Positions 1 to 7,618 are shown, counted from the first letter of the stretch. The stretch: DNA of 11,483 nt from an uncultured Lachnospiraceae bacterium (GCA_934432885.1 CAKRYY010000052.1:1-11483); one strand, 5' to 3'. Made by a program: numbers and translations. Notes: generated by a model from the letters alone, not told the origin.

Positions 1-125
1 TACTGCTTTAGGTTGTCTGTTTCCAGACCGTTCTCTGAATCTTCTTTTTCGAATCTTCAGGGCTGCATTGCTGTTTGATTGTCAAGGTTCTCTTTGTTGT
101 TGCTGTGCTGTGTTCCTCAGCAACG
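1..125 (-). other. Probable rRNA operon leader (5' part only, continues past window edge)
   Basis: Downstream of the strong promoter at 132-160, reading leftwards, the transcript has no coding potential. It has the marks of a clostridial rRNA leader. A GTTGCTG / CAGCAAC inverted repeat comes first. Next is a boxA-like stretch (minus strand of 71-90, GAACCTTGACAATCAAACAG), which resembles the Firmicute rrn antitermination boxA followed by its A-rich tail. Closer to the edge a short hairpin GTCTG-GAAA-CAGAC (15-28) has a GNRA-type tetraloop. The rRNA itself is not in the window, so the assignment is an inference. Another highly expressed stable RNA or operon is possible. Confidence 0.55.
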
Positions 126-131
126 AATCAA

Positions 132-205
132 AGTATAGCATTGTTATTTCGCATTGTCAACCACTTTTTTACAAATTTTTTGTTTTTTTTACACATTTTA
201 AAAAA
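132..205 (-). promoter_or_regulatory. Strong rRNA-type promoter with UP-like AT tract, firing left out of the window
   Basis: On the minus strand a perfect -35 TTGACA (155-160) is separated by exactly 17 bp from -10 TATACT (132-137). The preceding 45 bp (161-205) are almost pure A/T with phased A and T runs, as in UP elements that bind the RNA polymerase alpha C-terminal domain. This is the best promoter in the window. It is insulated from the upstream lipoprotein operon by the terminator at 211-251. Its strength and the leader that follows suggest an rRNA operon. Confidence 0.8.
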
Positions 206-251
206 TGCGTAAAAAATCCCGGTTTTCTGCGCTTTTCGCAGACCGGGATTT
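205..251 (-). terminator. Rho-independent terminator after the lipoprotein gene
   Basis: Inverted repeat: AAATCCCGGT (214-223) pairs with ACCGGGATTT (242-251). Inside it CTGCG (227-231) pairs with CGCAG (237-241) around a CTTTT loop, with a 3-nt bulge at 224-226. Read on the minus strand, the 15-bp stem is followed directly by a run of Ts (complement of 211-216) and more T-rich sequence. It lies 23 bp past the lipoprotein stop codon and closes the operon. Confidence 0.9.
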
Positions 252-274
252 CCTGTTTTCAATATATTAGCGCA

Positions 275-1039
275 TTACTCTAATAAAGTTGTGGTGCTTT
301 CCGCTTCATTTTTCAGCATAAGCGAAATGGTAGTAATTTCCTCTGCTTCAGGCACTTCCTTTACCAGAACCAAAGGAATACTTTCACCTGACGGCACCGT
401 TCCCTTATAGGAGCTGAGATCATCCAGCAAAAGTGTCGTTAACATGCTTTCCATCCCGCCGTCATTGATAGAAACACGGAACTTTATATTTTTATCAAAA
501 ATATCCAGTTCCTTATCCTCCGCCGTCTCATTCTGCGCTGTAAATTGTAACACCAGCAGCTTATTTCCAGGACTTGCATCCATTGCGAATACCATATCGC
601 CTTCTTCTACTGCCGGATAAGACTCACTTATCATATACCCCGTATAATTGATTGTAAAGCCATCTGCCTGGCAAAACTGTGCAATTCCTGCAAAAGGGAC
701 CTCTGCCTGTGCTGCTTCTCCACTGCCTGATGCAGATGAAGGTTTTTCTTTGGTATCCTGCTGCTGTTCTTCCTCCGTAGCTTCCTCCGATGTTTTATGA
801 AAAGCCTCAATATTTTCCTGACGCAGCTTCTCACGGGCATCTGCCTCCGCAATCTGCGTATCGCTTGCAAGCCTTCCGGCATACTTATCATGCTTTATCA
901 GAATTCCCGCTGTATACTCAGCAATTGCAGCGCTCTCTTCTTCTGTTAAATCAGGCATATAATCAAAAGGATTCCTACAGCCTGTAAAAAGTAGTAGAAT
1001 ACCCAGCAATATACTGCATAAAACGCCTTTCTTTTTCAT
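275..1039 (-). CDS. Predicted lipoprotein with C-terminal Ig-like (DUF4352-like) domain
   Basis: This 254-residue protein is predicted to be exported and lipid-anchored to the outer face of the membrane. A basic MKKKG start and a hydrophobic stretch (8-19) lead to a lipobox LFTGC, with Cys21 as the lipidation site. Residues 30-115 are acidic, Gln/Glu/Ser-rich and probably a flexible linker. Residues about 125-245 are a beta-rich domain with the pattern seen in DUF4352/telokin-like lipoproteins: GDMVF, a LLVLQFTAQN strand, then PSGESIPLVLVKEVP. The function is unknown; ligand binding or signal sensing is a guess. The start at 1039 is preferred over an in-frame ATG at 1057 because AGGAG sits 7 nt upstream of it, while the upstream ATG has no such site. 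It follows the histidine kinase by 61 bp and has its own likely promoter. Confidence 0.85.
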   Translation of the reverse strand: MKKKGVLCSILLGILLLFTGCRNPFDYMPDLTEEESAAIAEYTAGILIKHDKYAGRLASDTQIAEADAREKLRQENIEAFHKTSEEATEEEQQQDTKEKPSSASGSGEAAQAEVPFAGIAQFCQADGFTINYTGYMISESYPAVEEGDMVFAMDASPGNKLLVLQFTAQNETAEDKELDIFDKNIKFRVSINDGGMESMLTTLLLDDLSSYKGTVPSGESIPLVLVKEVPEAEEITTISLMLKNEAESTTTLLE

Positions 1040-1070
1040 GCGGAAGCTCCTTTTCATCTTTGATTTTTAT

Positions 1071-1099
1071 ATTTTAACACGATTTTCCAGCCGGTACAA
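1071..1099 (-). promoter_or_regulatory. Probable promoter of the lipoprotein gene
   Basis: On the minus strand -35-like TTGTAC (1094-1099) lies 17 bp from TAAAAT (1071-1076). The -10 is preceded by TG at the extended -10 position (TGTTAAAAT). The -35 lies just past the histidine kinase stop codon (1101-1103). It would allow the lipoprotein to be expressed apart from the two-component genes. The -35 is imperfect, so confidence is moderate. Confidence 0.5.
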
Positions 1100-1100
1100 G

Positions 1101-2573
1101 TCAATTTGCCGCCAGCTCAAACCAGAACTCCACGCCGTTTTCATAATTGATTACACCGTATTTGCCATTCATGGACTCCATAATCGCCTTTACAATAGAA
1201 AGTCCGATTCCACTGCCGCCATATTCTCTCGTTCTGGCCTTGTCCACCTTATAAAATTTTTCCCATAAGTGTGCTACACACTCTTCCGGAATTGGATCTC
1301 CTGTATTAAATACACTTACTCTGACCGCATTTCCATGCTGCTGTGTCTTGATATGGATTACCTTTTCTCCCTTACAATGATTCAGGGCATTGCTGAAGTA
1401 ATTACGGATTACTTCCTCTGTCTTGTACTCATCTGCCCACACATAACAGGGTGCTTCCCCACTGACCTTTGCCGTTACACCGTTTTGCTTTAATAATATT
1501 TCTGCAGACTGAACAAAGGTCTGAATGACTTCCATCAGGTCAAACCGCTCCATTTCCACAACATCATTTCCAAATTCCAGCTGATTCAGCGTCAGGAGCT
1601 TTTTTACCATATTATTCATTTTTCCGGCTTCATCCATAATAACATCACAGTAAAATTCCCTGCTTTCCGCGTCATCATTGATTCCCTCTTTAAGCCCCTC
1701 TGCATAGCCCTGTATCAGCGCAATCGGCGTTTTCAGCTCATGAGATACGTTTGAAAGGAATTCCTTACGCATTTCATCAATCTTTTCCTTTTTCCGTACA
1801 TCCTGCTGCAGCTCATTATTCGCCGTTTTCAATTCAGATATGGTCTCTTCCAGGGTTCCGGAAAGCTTGTTAATATTCTCTCCCAAAACGCCAACCTCGT
1901 TTTTCGCATTTCCCCTGTATTTTGTTTCAAAGTCAAGATGTGCCATCTTTTCTGATATATCCGCCAGTTCCATAATCGGCTCTGTAATTTTACGGGATAC
2001 AAACCAGATAACGATGCCGCCAATCAGCACCGCTGCCATTCCCATATACGCCAGAAACCGGTTTGCCAGCGCAACGCTTTCCATAATTCCCTCTTTCGGC
2101 GTCCTTATAATGAAAAGATTTCCCGCCTTTAAAAATCCCCACATTTCAATATATTCTGTCCGAATCCAGGGATCCCTCACCCTGCGCAGTACATACTCAT
2201 CGGTTCTCTTTAATATTTTTTCAAGCTCCGCATGCTTCTCCGGGAAAAAAATATTATCCAGAAGCTGACGCTTTAACCCTTCGGAATCGTGCATGGTTGC
2301 CTTAAGCGTTCCGGAATCCTCGTCCAGTACAAGCATACTGATATTATATTTTCCACAAAGCTTCTGCAGCTCTATATCAAATGCATCTGTCTCTATCGTC
2401 TGGTCTGCGATCGCTGTATTCAGTTTATCATAAACCTCCATCAGCGTTTTCTGCTTATTATTCATATAATAAGATTCCAGAAACGTATTGTTCAGAAACC
2501 AGCAGCACAGAAGCGTCGCCGCCATAAGTGTAATATAGGTAAGCGCAAGTTGCTTTTTAATGGAATATTTCAT
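1101..2573 (-). CDS. Membrane sensor histidine kinase (HAMP, HisKA, HATPase)
   Basis: This 490-residue two-component sensor autophosphorylates on His and passes the phosphate to the regulator encoded just upstream. It has a first membrane helix at about 10-28 and an extracytoplasmic sensor domain at about 30-170 with no family I can name. The second helix is at about 173-193, followed by a HAMP linker at about 194-247. The HisKA motif SHELKTP gives the phospho-acceptor His278. The ATP-binding domain has an N box (Asn395 in SNALNH), a G1 box (NTGDP, 423-427), an F box (WEKFYKVD, 437-444) and a G2 box (GGSGIGL, 452-458), all intact. The length is normal. GGAG lies 7 nt before the ATG, and the gene follows the regulator by 29 bp, so the pair is cotranscribed. 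The signal is unknown; the linked lipoprotein and membrane protein are candidates for partners. Confidence 0.95.
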   Translation of the reverse strand: MKYSIKKQLALTYITLMAATLLCCWFLNNTFLESYYMNNKQKTLMEVYDKLNTAIADQTIETDAFDIELQKLCGKYNISMLVLDEDSGTLKATMHDSEGLKRQLLDNIFFPEKHAELEKILKRTDEYVLRRVRDPWIRTEYIEMWGFLKAGNLFIIRTPKEGIMESVALANRFLAYMGMAAVLIGGIVIWFVSRKITEPIMELADISEKMAHLDFETKYRGNAKNEVGVLGENINKLSGTLEETISELKTANNELQQDVRKKEKIDEMRKEFLSNVSHELKTPIALIQGYAEGLKEGINDDAESREFYCDVIMDEAGKMNNMVKKLLTLNQLEFGNDVVEMERFDLMEVIQTFVQSAEILLKQNGVTAKVSGEAPCYVWADEYKTEEVIRNYFSNALNHCKGEKVIHIKTQQHGNAVRVSVFNTGDPIPEECVAHLWEKFYKVDKARTREYGGSGIGLSIVKAIMESMNGKYGVINYENGVEFWFELAAN

Positions 2574-2602
2574 ACCGTTTCTCCATTCCGCCAGTTTTCA
2601 CA

Positions 2603-3277
2603 TCAGGCTTCAAACTTGTATCCCATTCCCCAGATAGTCTTAATCAAATCGCCCTTCTCTCCCATTTTGCTGCGCAGCTTTTTCACATGCGTATCAATCG
2701 TACGCGCATCTCCAAAATAGTCATAATTCCAAACATGGTTTAATATTTTTTCTCTGGAAAGCGCAACTCCCTGATTTTCCATAAAATAAGCCAAAAGTTC
2801 AAATTCCTTATAGCTCAGTTCCACTGTCTTTCCATCAATTGTTACCTGATGCGCCGCCTTATCCAGTACGATACCTGCTGCCGTCAGAGCCTCCCCCTGT
2901 CCCTTCTGCCCTATCCGTCGCAGAATCGCCTCTACGCGCGCAACCAAAATCTTAGGACTGAATGGCTTGGTAATATATTCATCCACTCCAAGCTCAAAGC
3001 CCTGCAGCTCATCCCGCTCATCAGATTTCGCTGTCAGCATGATAATCGGAACCTTCGAATACTGTCTGATTTCCCTGCACACTTCCCAGCCATCCATTTT
3101 GGGCATCATAACATCCAAAAGAATCAGCGCAATATCCTTTTGTTCAAAGAAAATATCTATCGCTTCGCTTCCATCTGCTGCCTCTATAACCAGATACCCG
3201 CTTTTTGTCAGGAAATCCTTTACAAGCTTCCTCATTCTGCTTTCATCATCTACGACAAGTATCTTTAGCTGTTCCAT
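2603..3277 (-). CDS. OmpR/PhoB-family response regulator
   Basis: This 224-residue cytoplasmic transcription regulator is paired with the histidine kinase directly downstream. The receiver domain (1-120) has the acidic pocket Asp10-Asp11, phospho-acceptor Asp55 in LLDVMMPKMDG, Thr82 and Lys104 (TKPF), all intact. Residues about 130-224 form a winged-helix DNA-binding domain with the usual signatures: LSYKEFELL, SREKILNHVW, the RTIDTHVKKLRSKM recognition helix and a GMGYKF C-terminal hairpin. The start codon has AGGAG and GGAGG sequences just upstream, and the gene lies 14 bp after the unknown membrane-protein gene. Its targets cannot be read from the sequence. Autoregulation of this cluster is plausible but not shown. 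Confidence 0.95.
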   Translation of the reverse strand: MEQLKILVVDDESRMRKLVKDFLTKSGYLVIEAADGSEAIDIFFEQKDIALILLDVMMPKMDGWEVCREIRQYSKVPIIMLTAKSDERDELQGFELGVDEYITKPFSPKILVARVEAILRRIGQKGQGEALTAAGIVLDKAAHQVTIDGKTVELSYKEFELLAYFMENQGVALSREKILNHVWNYDYFGDARTIDTHVKKLRSKMGEKGDLIKTIWGMGYKFEA

Positions 3278-3291
3278 TTGCCTCCGCTCCT

Positions 3292-3852
3292 TTACTGTCC
3301 TATCTGAAGTTCACGTTCTTTTTCCCGTATTGCCGCTTCACGCTCCGTCAGTTCCTGCTCCCAGCCGGCATACTTATCCGTCAGCTTCTGCTCATAATTC
3401 AGTATGTTTGGATTTTTTCCCGTCAGGGTAATGACAAACATGGCAATCACAACGAATACCAGCAGAATATTCAACAGCACAGACTTTCTGAGCGTCGCAC
3501 GCAGCGAACGGTACTGGCTCGGCTGCACCCTGCGCTTCGCCGTATGGTCCTTGAGCTTTTCATTCAAATCATAGCTGTATACCTGATAAAGAGGAATACT
3601 CTCCGCCTGATCTGCAAGCCCATTTTCCTCCAGAAAGGAATACAATTTCTGCAAATACTGAAAACCTACCGGAGTCTGGAAAATACGGTTTTCAATTGCC
3701 TTATTGTATACGGAAAGCACGCTCTCTGGATGCTCATACTGTACCCTTTTCTCCATCCAGCTTATCTTTTCCTGCTCATTTTTTGCAAGTTCCGCATCCT
3801 TATCAGAGCCGAATCGAAATCCGCCAACTTCCCACCCTGACCTTTTCTCCAT
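3292..3852 (-). CDS. Unrecognised single-pass membrane protein with coiled-coil tail
   Basis: I do not recognise a named family for this 186-residue protein. Residues 1-120 are soluble and charged, with a conserved-looking block FRFGSDKDAELAKNEQEKI and a segment NRIFQTPVGFQYLQKLYSFL. One strong membrane helix lies at about 124-144. Residues 150-186 are a Glu/Arg/Lys-rich, probably coiled-coil tail ending in REKERELQIGQ. The basic residues before the helix (RSLRATLRK) suggest the N-terminal part is cytoplasmic and the tail outside. I chose the ATG at 3852, with GGAG 7 nt upstream, over an in-frame TTG at 3864 that sits too close to its GGGAG. The gene starts 29 bp after hydF and ends 14 bp before the response regulator. 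It may therefore be cotranscribed with both and could link them functionally. Confidence 0.8.
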   Translation of the reverse strand: MEKRSGWEVGGFRFGSDKDAELAKNEQEKISWMEKRVQYEHPESVLSVYNKAIENRIFQTPVGFQYLQKLYSFLEENGLADQAESIPLYQVYSYDLNEKLKDHTAKRRVQPSQYRSLRATLRKSVLLNILLVFVVIAMFVITLTGKNPNILNYEQKLTDKYAGWEQELTEREAAIREKERELQIGQ

Positions 3853-3881
3853 AACCGTCTCCAAACTCCCTCTTTGTATTT

Positions 3882-5090
3882 TTATACAATATAAACTGTC
3901 TGCTCCAAAATGCCATTCAAAAATGCAAGCGCCACACCATAGTTCGTCATCGGTACACCCTGAGCTCTGGCACGCTCAATCCTGGACAAAATATATTTCC
4001 GGTTGAACATGCAGCCCCCGCATTGAATAATCAGGTCATAGCCATTAAGCTCCTCTGGAAAATCAGTGCCGCTGACAATATCAATCTGCATGGCTTCGCC
4101 ATACCGCTGCCGCAAAAGGCGCGGAAGCTTTACCCTTCCAATATCCTCCGCAAGCGGTGCATGCGTACAGCACTCAGCAATCAGCACCCTGGATTTTCCG
4201 CTGAGACTGGCAATTTCTTTTGCGCTGTCAATATAATACTGCATATCTCCCTTCTGTCCTGCAAACAACATGGAGAAGGAAGTCAAAGCGCTTTCAGCCG
4301 GTTTTTCCTTATAGACCTCAGCAAATGCCTGGGAATCCGTAATAATCAGCTTCGGCGGCATTTTCATTGCATCCAGCGCCGCTTTAAGCTTATCTGTTGT
4401 TACACTGAGCACGATACATTTTTTATCAAGAAGCTCCCTGATGGTCTGCACCTGTGGCAAAATCAGCCGCCCCTTAGGCGCTTGAATGTCCTGCGGCATT
4501 ACCAGCAAAACGGTATCTCCCTCAGCCGCCAGTTCACCTGTAATGCTTCTCTTTGCATAATCATCCGGCAGCGCCCTGAGCATACGCTCCTTTAAATCCT
4601 CAAGCCCTGTCTTATCCCTTGCGCTGACAAGCACCGGCTCCTCACCAAACTGTTCCTTCACCGTCTGGCAAAGCCGTTCTGCGGCTTCACCAATATCCGC
4701 CTTGTTTACAACTAATATGACCGGCGTTTTATTTTCCCTGAAATGGTTATACCATGCCATTTCTTCTTCAAGGTCTTCTCCACTGCACAAAAGAAGGGCA
4801 ATATCCGTGCGTTCCGCAGCTTTTCTGGTCTTCTCCACTCTGCTTCTGCCAAGCGTGCCAACATCATCAAAGCCTGCCGTGTCTGTCAGCACACAGGCTC
4901 CAAGACCATGGATTTCCATCGGCTTATTAACGGGGTCTGTTGTCGTTCCCGCCTGTCCTGAAACCACAGCAACCTCCTGCCCTGCAAAAGCATTCAGGAG
5001 TGAAGATTTGCCGCTGTTTCTCTTTCCATAAAATCCAATATGAATACGATTTGCCGCAGGCGTTTCATTTAAAGTCACTGCCATAGTCAT
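3882..5090 (-). CDS. hydF: [FeFe]-hydrogenase H-cluster maturation GTPase HydF
   Basis: HydF is the scaffold/carrier on which the 2Fe subcluster made by HydE and HydG is assembled and from which it passes to apo-hydrogenase. The 402-residue protein shows the full family layout. The N-terminal GTPase domain has the P-loop GKRNSGKS (22-29), GTTTDP (48-53), DTAG (70-73), NKAD (129-132) and SARD (156-159). A dimerisation region follows. The C-terminal cluster domain has CTH (Cys308, His310) and CGGC (Cys357, Cys360), giving the three cluster-ligand cysteines of the family. The ATG at 5090 has AAAGGA 6-7 nt upstream. The gene follows hydG by 43 bp. The TAA stop lies within an AT-rich inverted repeat (3881-3895). 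Confidence 0.96.
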   Translation of the reverse strand: MTMAVTLNETPAANRIHIGFYGKRNSGKSSLLNAFAGQEVAVVSGQAGTTTDPVNKPMEIHGLGACVLTDTAGFDDVGTLGRSRVEKTRKAAERTDIALLLCSGEDLEEEMAWYNHFRENKTPVILVVNKADIGEAAERLCQTVKEQFGEEPVLVSARDKTGLEDLKERMLRALPDDYAKRSITGELAAEGDTVLLVMPQDIQAPKGRLILPQVQTIRELLDKKCIVLSVTTDKLKAALDAMKMPPKLIITDSQAFAEVYKEKPAESALTSFSMLFAGQKGDMQYYIDSAKEIASLSGKSRVLIAECCTHAPLAEDIGRVKLPRLLRQRYGEAMQIDIVSGTDFPEELNGYDLIIQCGGCMFNRKYILSRIERARAQGVPMTNYGVALAFLNGILEQTVYIV

Positions 5091-5133
5091 CCGCCGTCCT
5101 TTCTTTTGTGCATTTATATAATAGCTGACCTAT

Positions 5134-6561
5134 TTAAAATCTGAAGTCGCGCTCGCCGCCTTCTATCTGCGCAATATACGCCTTTGCCTTTTCCCGTACA
5201 ACGGGGTTGGGAATATTTTCAAGCTCCCGCTCTATTAAAGCCTCTCCCTCACGTCTTGTTTTTTCGGAAGCATAGTCCACCAGATATTCCTTTAAGGTCA
5301 TAAGCGCATTGGGATGACAGCAATTAGCAATCTGTCCTGATTTAATCAGCTTCATGAATCTGTCACCAGTACGTCCTTCCCGATAACATGCTGTGCAGAA
5401 GCTCGGTACATATCCCATGCCAATCAGCCAGTCCACTACCTCGTCTAATGAACGTCTGTCGCTGACGTCAAACTGCGCAGAGTTTTCTTCTTCCGTTTCC
5501 TCTTCCACATAACCGCCGACACTTGTCCTTGAGCCGCCGCTAATCTGGGAAACGCCAAGCCGCAGCACATGTTCTCTGGATGCCTTGGACTCTCTCGTGG
5601 AAATAATCATTCCGGTATACGGAACTGCAATACGGATTACCGCTACAATCTTTGCAAAAATTTCATCTGAAATAGCATTATCAAAATCCGCCTTATCAAT
5701 ATCATCAGCTGGGCAAACTCTCGGGACGCTGATTGTATGCGGTCCAACGCCCTTATATGCCTCAAGATGCTCTGCGTGCATCAGCAGTCCGACAAAATCA
5801 TACCGGTACATCTCAAGTCCGAACAAAACGCCGATGCCCACATCGTCAATGCCACCCTCCATTGCACGGTCCATTGCTTCCGTATGGTATGCATAATCAT
5901 GCTTGGGTCCTGTCGGATGCAGCATTTCATAATCTTTTTTATTGTAGGTTTCCTGAAAAAGAATATAGGTTCCGATGCCAGCTTCCTTCAGACGCCTGTA
6001 ATTTTCTACCGTAGTCGCCGCTATATTTACATTGACACGGCGAATCGAACCATTTTTATGCTTGACGCTGTATATCGTCTTAATGCTGTCTAAAATGTAT
6101 TCAATCGGATTGTTCACAGGGTCTTCTCCTGCCTCAATCGCAAGACGCTTATGTCCAATATCCTGTAACGCAATAACCTCTTCCCGGATTTCCTCCTGCG
6201 TCAGCTTTTTGCGGCGGATGTGCTTATTGTGATGATGATACGGACAATAGGTACAGCCATTTACACAATAGTTTGACAGATACAACGGTGCAAACATTAC
6301 GATACGATTTCCATACAGCTTCTGCTTAATCTCAATCGCAAGCTTTTCCATCGCCGCATTTGCCTCCGGAATGTCACATTCAAGTAGCACCGCTGCCTCC
6401 CTGTGGGATAAGCCCTTGCAGTCCTTTGCACGTTCCAGAAGTGAAAAAATCAGCTCCCTGTTTGATTTGTTAGCCTTTGCGTATGCAATGGTATCCAAAA
6501 TCTCCCCATCGTTAATAAATTCCTCCGCTTTGGGGGACATCACATTGTACTGGTATTCCAT
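5134..6561 (-). CDS. hydG: [FeFe]-hydrogenase maturation radical SAM enzyme HydG (tyrosine lyase)
   Basis: HydG cleaves tyrosine with radical SAM chemistry and supplies the Fe(CO)2CN unit of the H-cluster. The 475-residue protein carries the radical SAM motif CX3CX2C (Cys99, Cys103, Cys106) in a ThiH-like barrel. It also has the HydG-specific C-terminal auxiliary-cluster motif CX2CX22C (Cys389, Cys392, Cys415), which separates it from the tyrosine lyase ThiH of thiamine synthesis. I place the start at 6561 (MEYQYNV) because AAAGGA sits about 9 nt upstream and the usual family length results. A longer reading frame from 6609 would overlap hydE by 44 bp. The hydE stop ends 4 bp before this start and the ribosome site lies inside hydE, so translation is probably coupled. 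Confidence 0.96.
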   Translation of the reverse strand: MEYQYNVMSPKAEEFINDGEILDTIAYAKANKSNRELIFSLLERAKDCKGLSHREAAVLLECDIPEANAAMEKLAIEIKQKLYGNRIVMFAPLYLSNYCVNGCTYCPYHHHNKHIRRKKLTQEEIREEVIALQDIGHKRLAIEAGEDPVNNPIEYILDSIKTIYSVKHKNGSIRRVNVNIAATTVENYRRLKEAGIGTYILFQETYNKKDYEMLHPTGPKHDYAYHTEAMDRAMEGGIDDVGIGVLFGLEMYRYDFVGLLMHAEHLEAYKGVGPHTISVPRVCPADDIDKADFDNAISDEIFAKIVAVIRIAVPYTGMIISTRESKASREHVLRLGVSQISGGSRTSVGGYVEEETEEENSAQFDVSDRRSLDEVVDWLIGMGYVPSFCTACYREGRTGDRFMKLIKSGQIANCCHPNALMTLKEYLVDYASEKTRREGEALIERELENIPNPVVREKAKAYIAQIEGGERDFRF

Positions 6562-6565
6562 TTTA

Positions 6566-7618
6566 TCATATCCTTTCTTTCCAATCTCCCCTTGAGGAGA
6601 CAATTTCATACCCTATCTTTTCCATACGGCGTTTCATGCAGCGGATACACTCTGCTGCTTCATCGCCAGTGCATATCTTATTATCATACAGGGAATATTT
6701 TTTCCGCACAGAAACCGGTGACAGATTTGGCATCAAAACATTTGCACCTGCCAGTATGCCTGCTTCCCGTCCCTGTGGATGAATCGTTCCAAGCGCAGTC
6801 GTCGCCGGCAGCAGGACATTTTTTTCCATAATACGCAGCAGGCTCAGCAAAAACAGGGTAAGCTCATAGCTTCCCTGCTCTTTTTTGCCAAAGGGCGTAT
6901 CCTTATGTGGAATAAATGGGCCTATACCTATCATCTGCGGATGCAGCTCATGAATAAATGCCATATCCTCTGCAAGCGTCAACACGCTCTGTCCCGGTGA
7001 GCCAACCATAAAGCCGCAGCCGGTCTGATATCCGATTTTCTTTAACTGTCTAAGACAGTCCTTTCTATGTGTAAGCGACATTTCTTTAGGATGCAGCCTT
7101 TGGTAATGCGCCTCGTCTGCTGTCTCATGCCTTAAAAGATACCTGTCGGCTCCCGCTTTGTAAAATCTGCGGTAGCTTTCCTCTTCCCTCTCTCCAATCG
7201 AGAGTGTCAGCGCACAGTCAGGATACTGCTTTTTTATCCTGTGTACCACATCCTCCAACCAGTCATCAGTTGTATGCGCATCTTCACCGCCCTGCAGTAC
7301 AAAAGTTCGAAATCCAAGCGCATATCCCCTTTTGCAGCATTCCAGGATTTCTTCCGCCGTCAGGCGGTATCTCTGGGCGGCAGTATTGCTTCTCCGCAGT
7401 CCACAGTAATAGCAGTCATTTTTACAATAGCTTGTAAATTCAATCAGGCCTCTGATGTACACTTGTCTGCCAAAGTAAGCATCCGCTATCTTTCTCGCTT
7501 TTTGCGCAGCATAAAGACGCTCCTCCTCCTGATACCGGCTCAGAAGCTCCTGCCACTCGTCTCTTTCTAAATACGCTTCCTGCTCTAATTTGTCAATATA
7601 ATCTTTTACCTTCATCAT
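6566..7618 (-). CDS. hydE: [FeFe]-hydrogenase maturation radical SAM enzyme HydE
   Basis: HydE is a radical SAM enzyme that acts on the HydG product during assembly of the 2Fe subcluster, toward the bridging dithiolate. The 350-residue protein has the CX3CX2C motif at Cys65, Cys69 and Cys72 (TSYCKNDCYYC), then a BioB-like barrel with FVLQGGED and GFMVGSPGQ segments. Near the C-terminus it keeps CX7CX2C (Cys316, Cys324, Cys327), the optional second-cluster site that many HydE proteins lack. Two adjacent ATGs (7618 and 7615) are possible starts, with GGGA 7 nt before the first. An in-frame ATG at 7642 has no ribosome site and is rejected. It is the first gene of the hydEGF unit, behind the promoter at 7676-7704. 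Confidence 0.95.
   Translation of the reverse strand: MMKVKDYIDKLEQEAYLERDEWQELLSRYQEEERLYAAQKARKIADAYFGRQVYIRGLIEFTSYCKNDCYYCGLRRSNTAAQRYRLTAEEILECCKRGYALGFRTFVLQGGEDAHTTDDWLEDVVHRIKKQYPDCALTLSIGEREEESYRRFYKAGADRYLLRHETADEAHYQRLHPKEMSLTHRKDCLRQLKKIGYQTGCGFMVGSPGQSVLTLAEDMAFIHELHPQMIGIGPFIPHKDTPFGKKEQGSYELTLFLLSLLRIMEKNVLLPATTALGTIHPQGREAGILAGANVLMPNLSPVSVRKKYSLYDNKICTGDEAAECIRCMKRRMEKIGYEIVSSRGDWKERI

Noticed and set aside
68..283. Plus-strand open frame of 71 codons
   Set aside because: It overlaps the minus-strand promoter, rRNA-like leader and terminator. It is low complexity (Phe/Cys-rich) and has no supporting start signal.
3205..3840. Plus-strand open frame of 211 codons
   Set aside because: It lies opposite the response regulator and membrane-protein genes. 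Its translation shows no domain, is Phe/Leu/His/Arg-rich as expected of antisense frames, and has no ribosome site.
4023..4595. Plus-strand open frame of 190 codons
   Set aside because: It is antisense to the hydF C-terminal half, whose cysteine and GTPase motifs are unmistakable. It has no domain of its own.
5134..6561. ThiH (thiamine tyrosine lyase) instead of HydG
   Set aside because: The C-terminal CX2CX22C motif and the placement between hydE and hydF mark it as HydG.
6562..6609. Longer HydG start at 6609
   Set aside because: It would overlap hydE by 44 bp and add residues outside the family. The ATG at 6561 has a well-spaced AAAGGA and gives the usual length.
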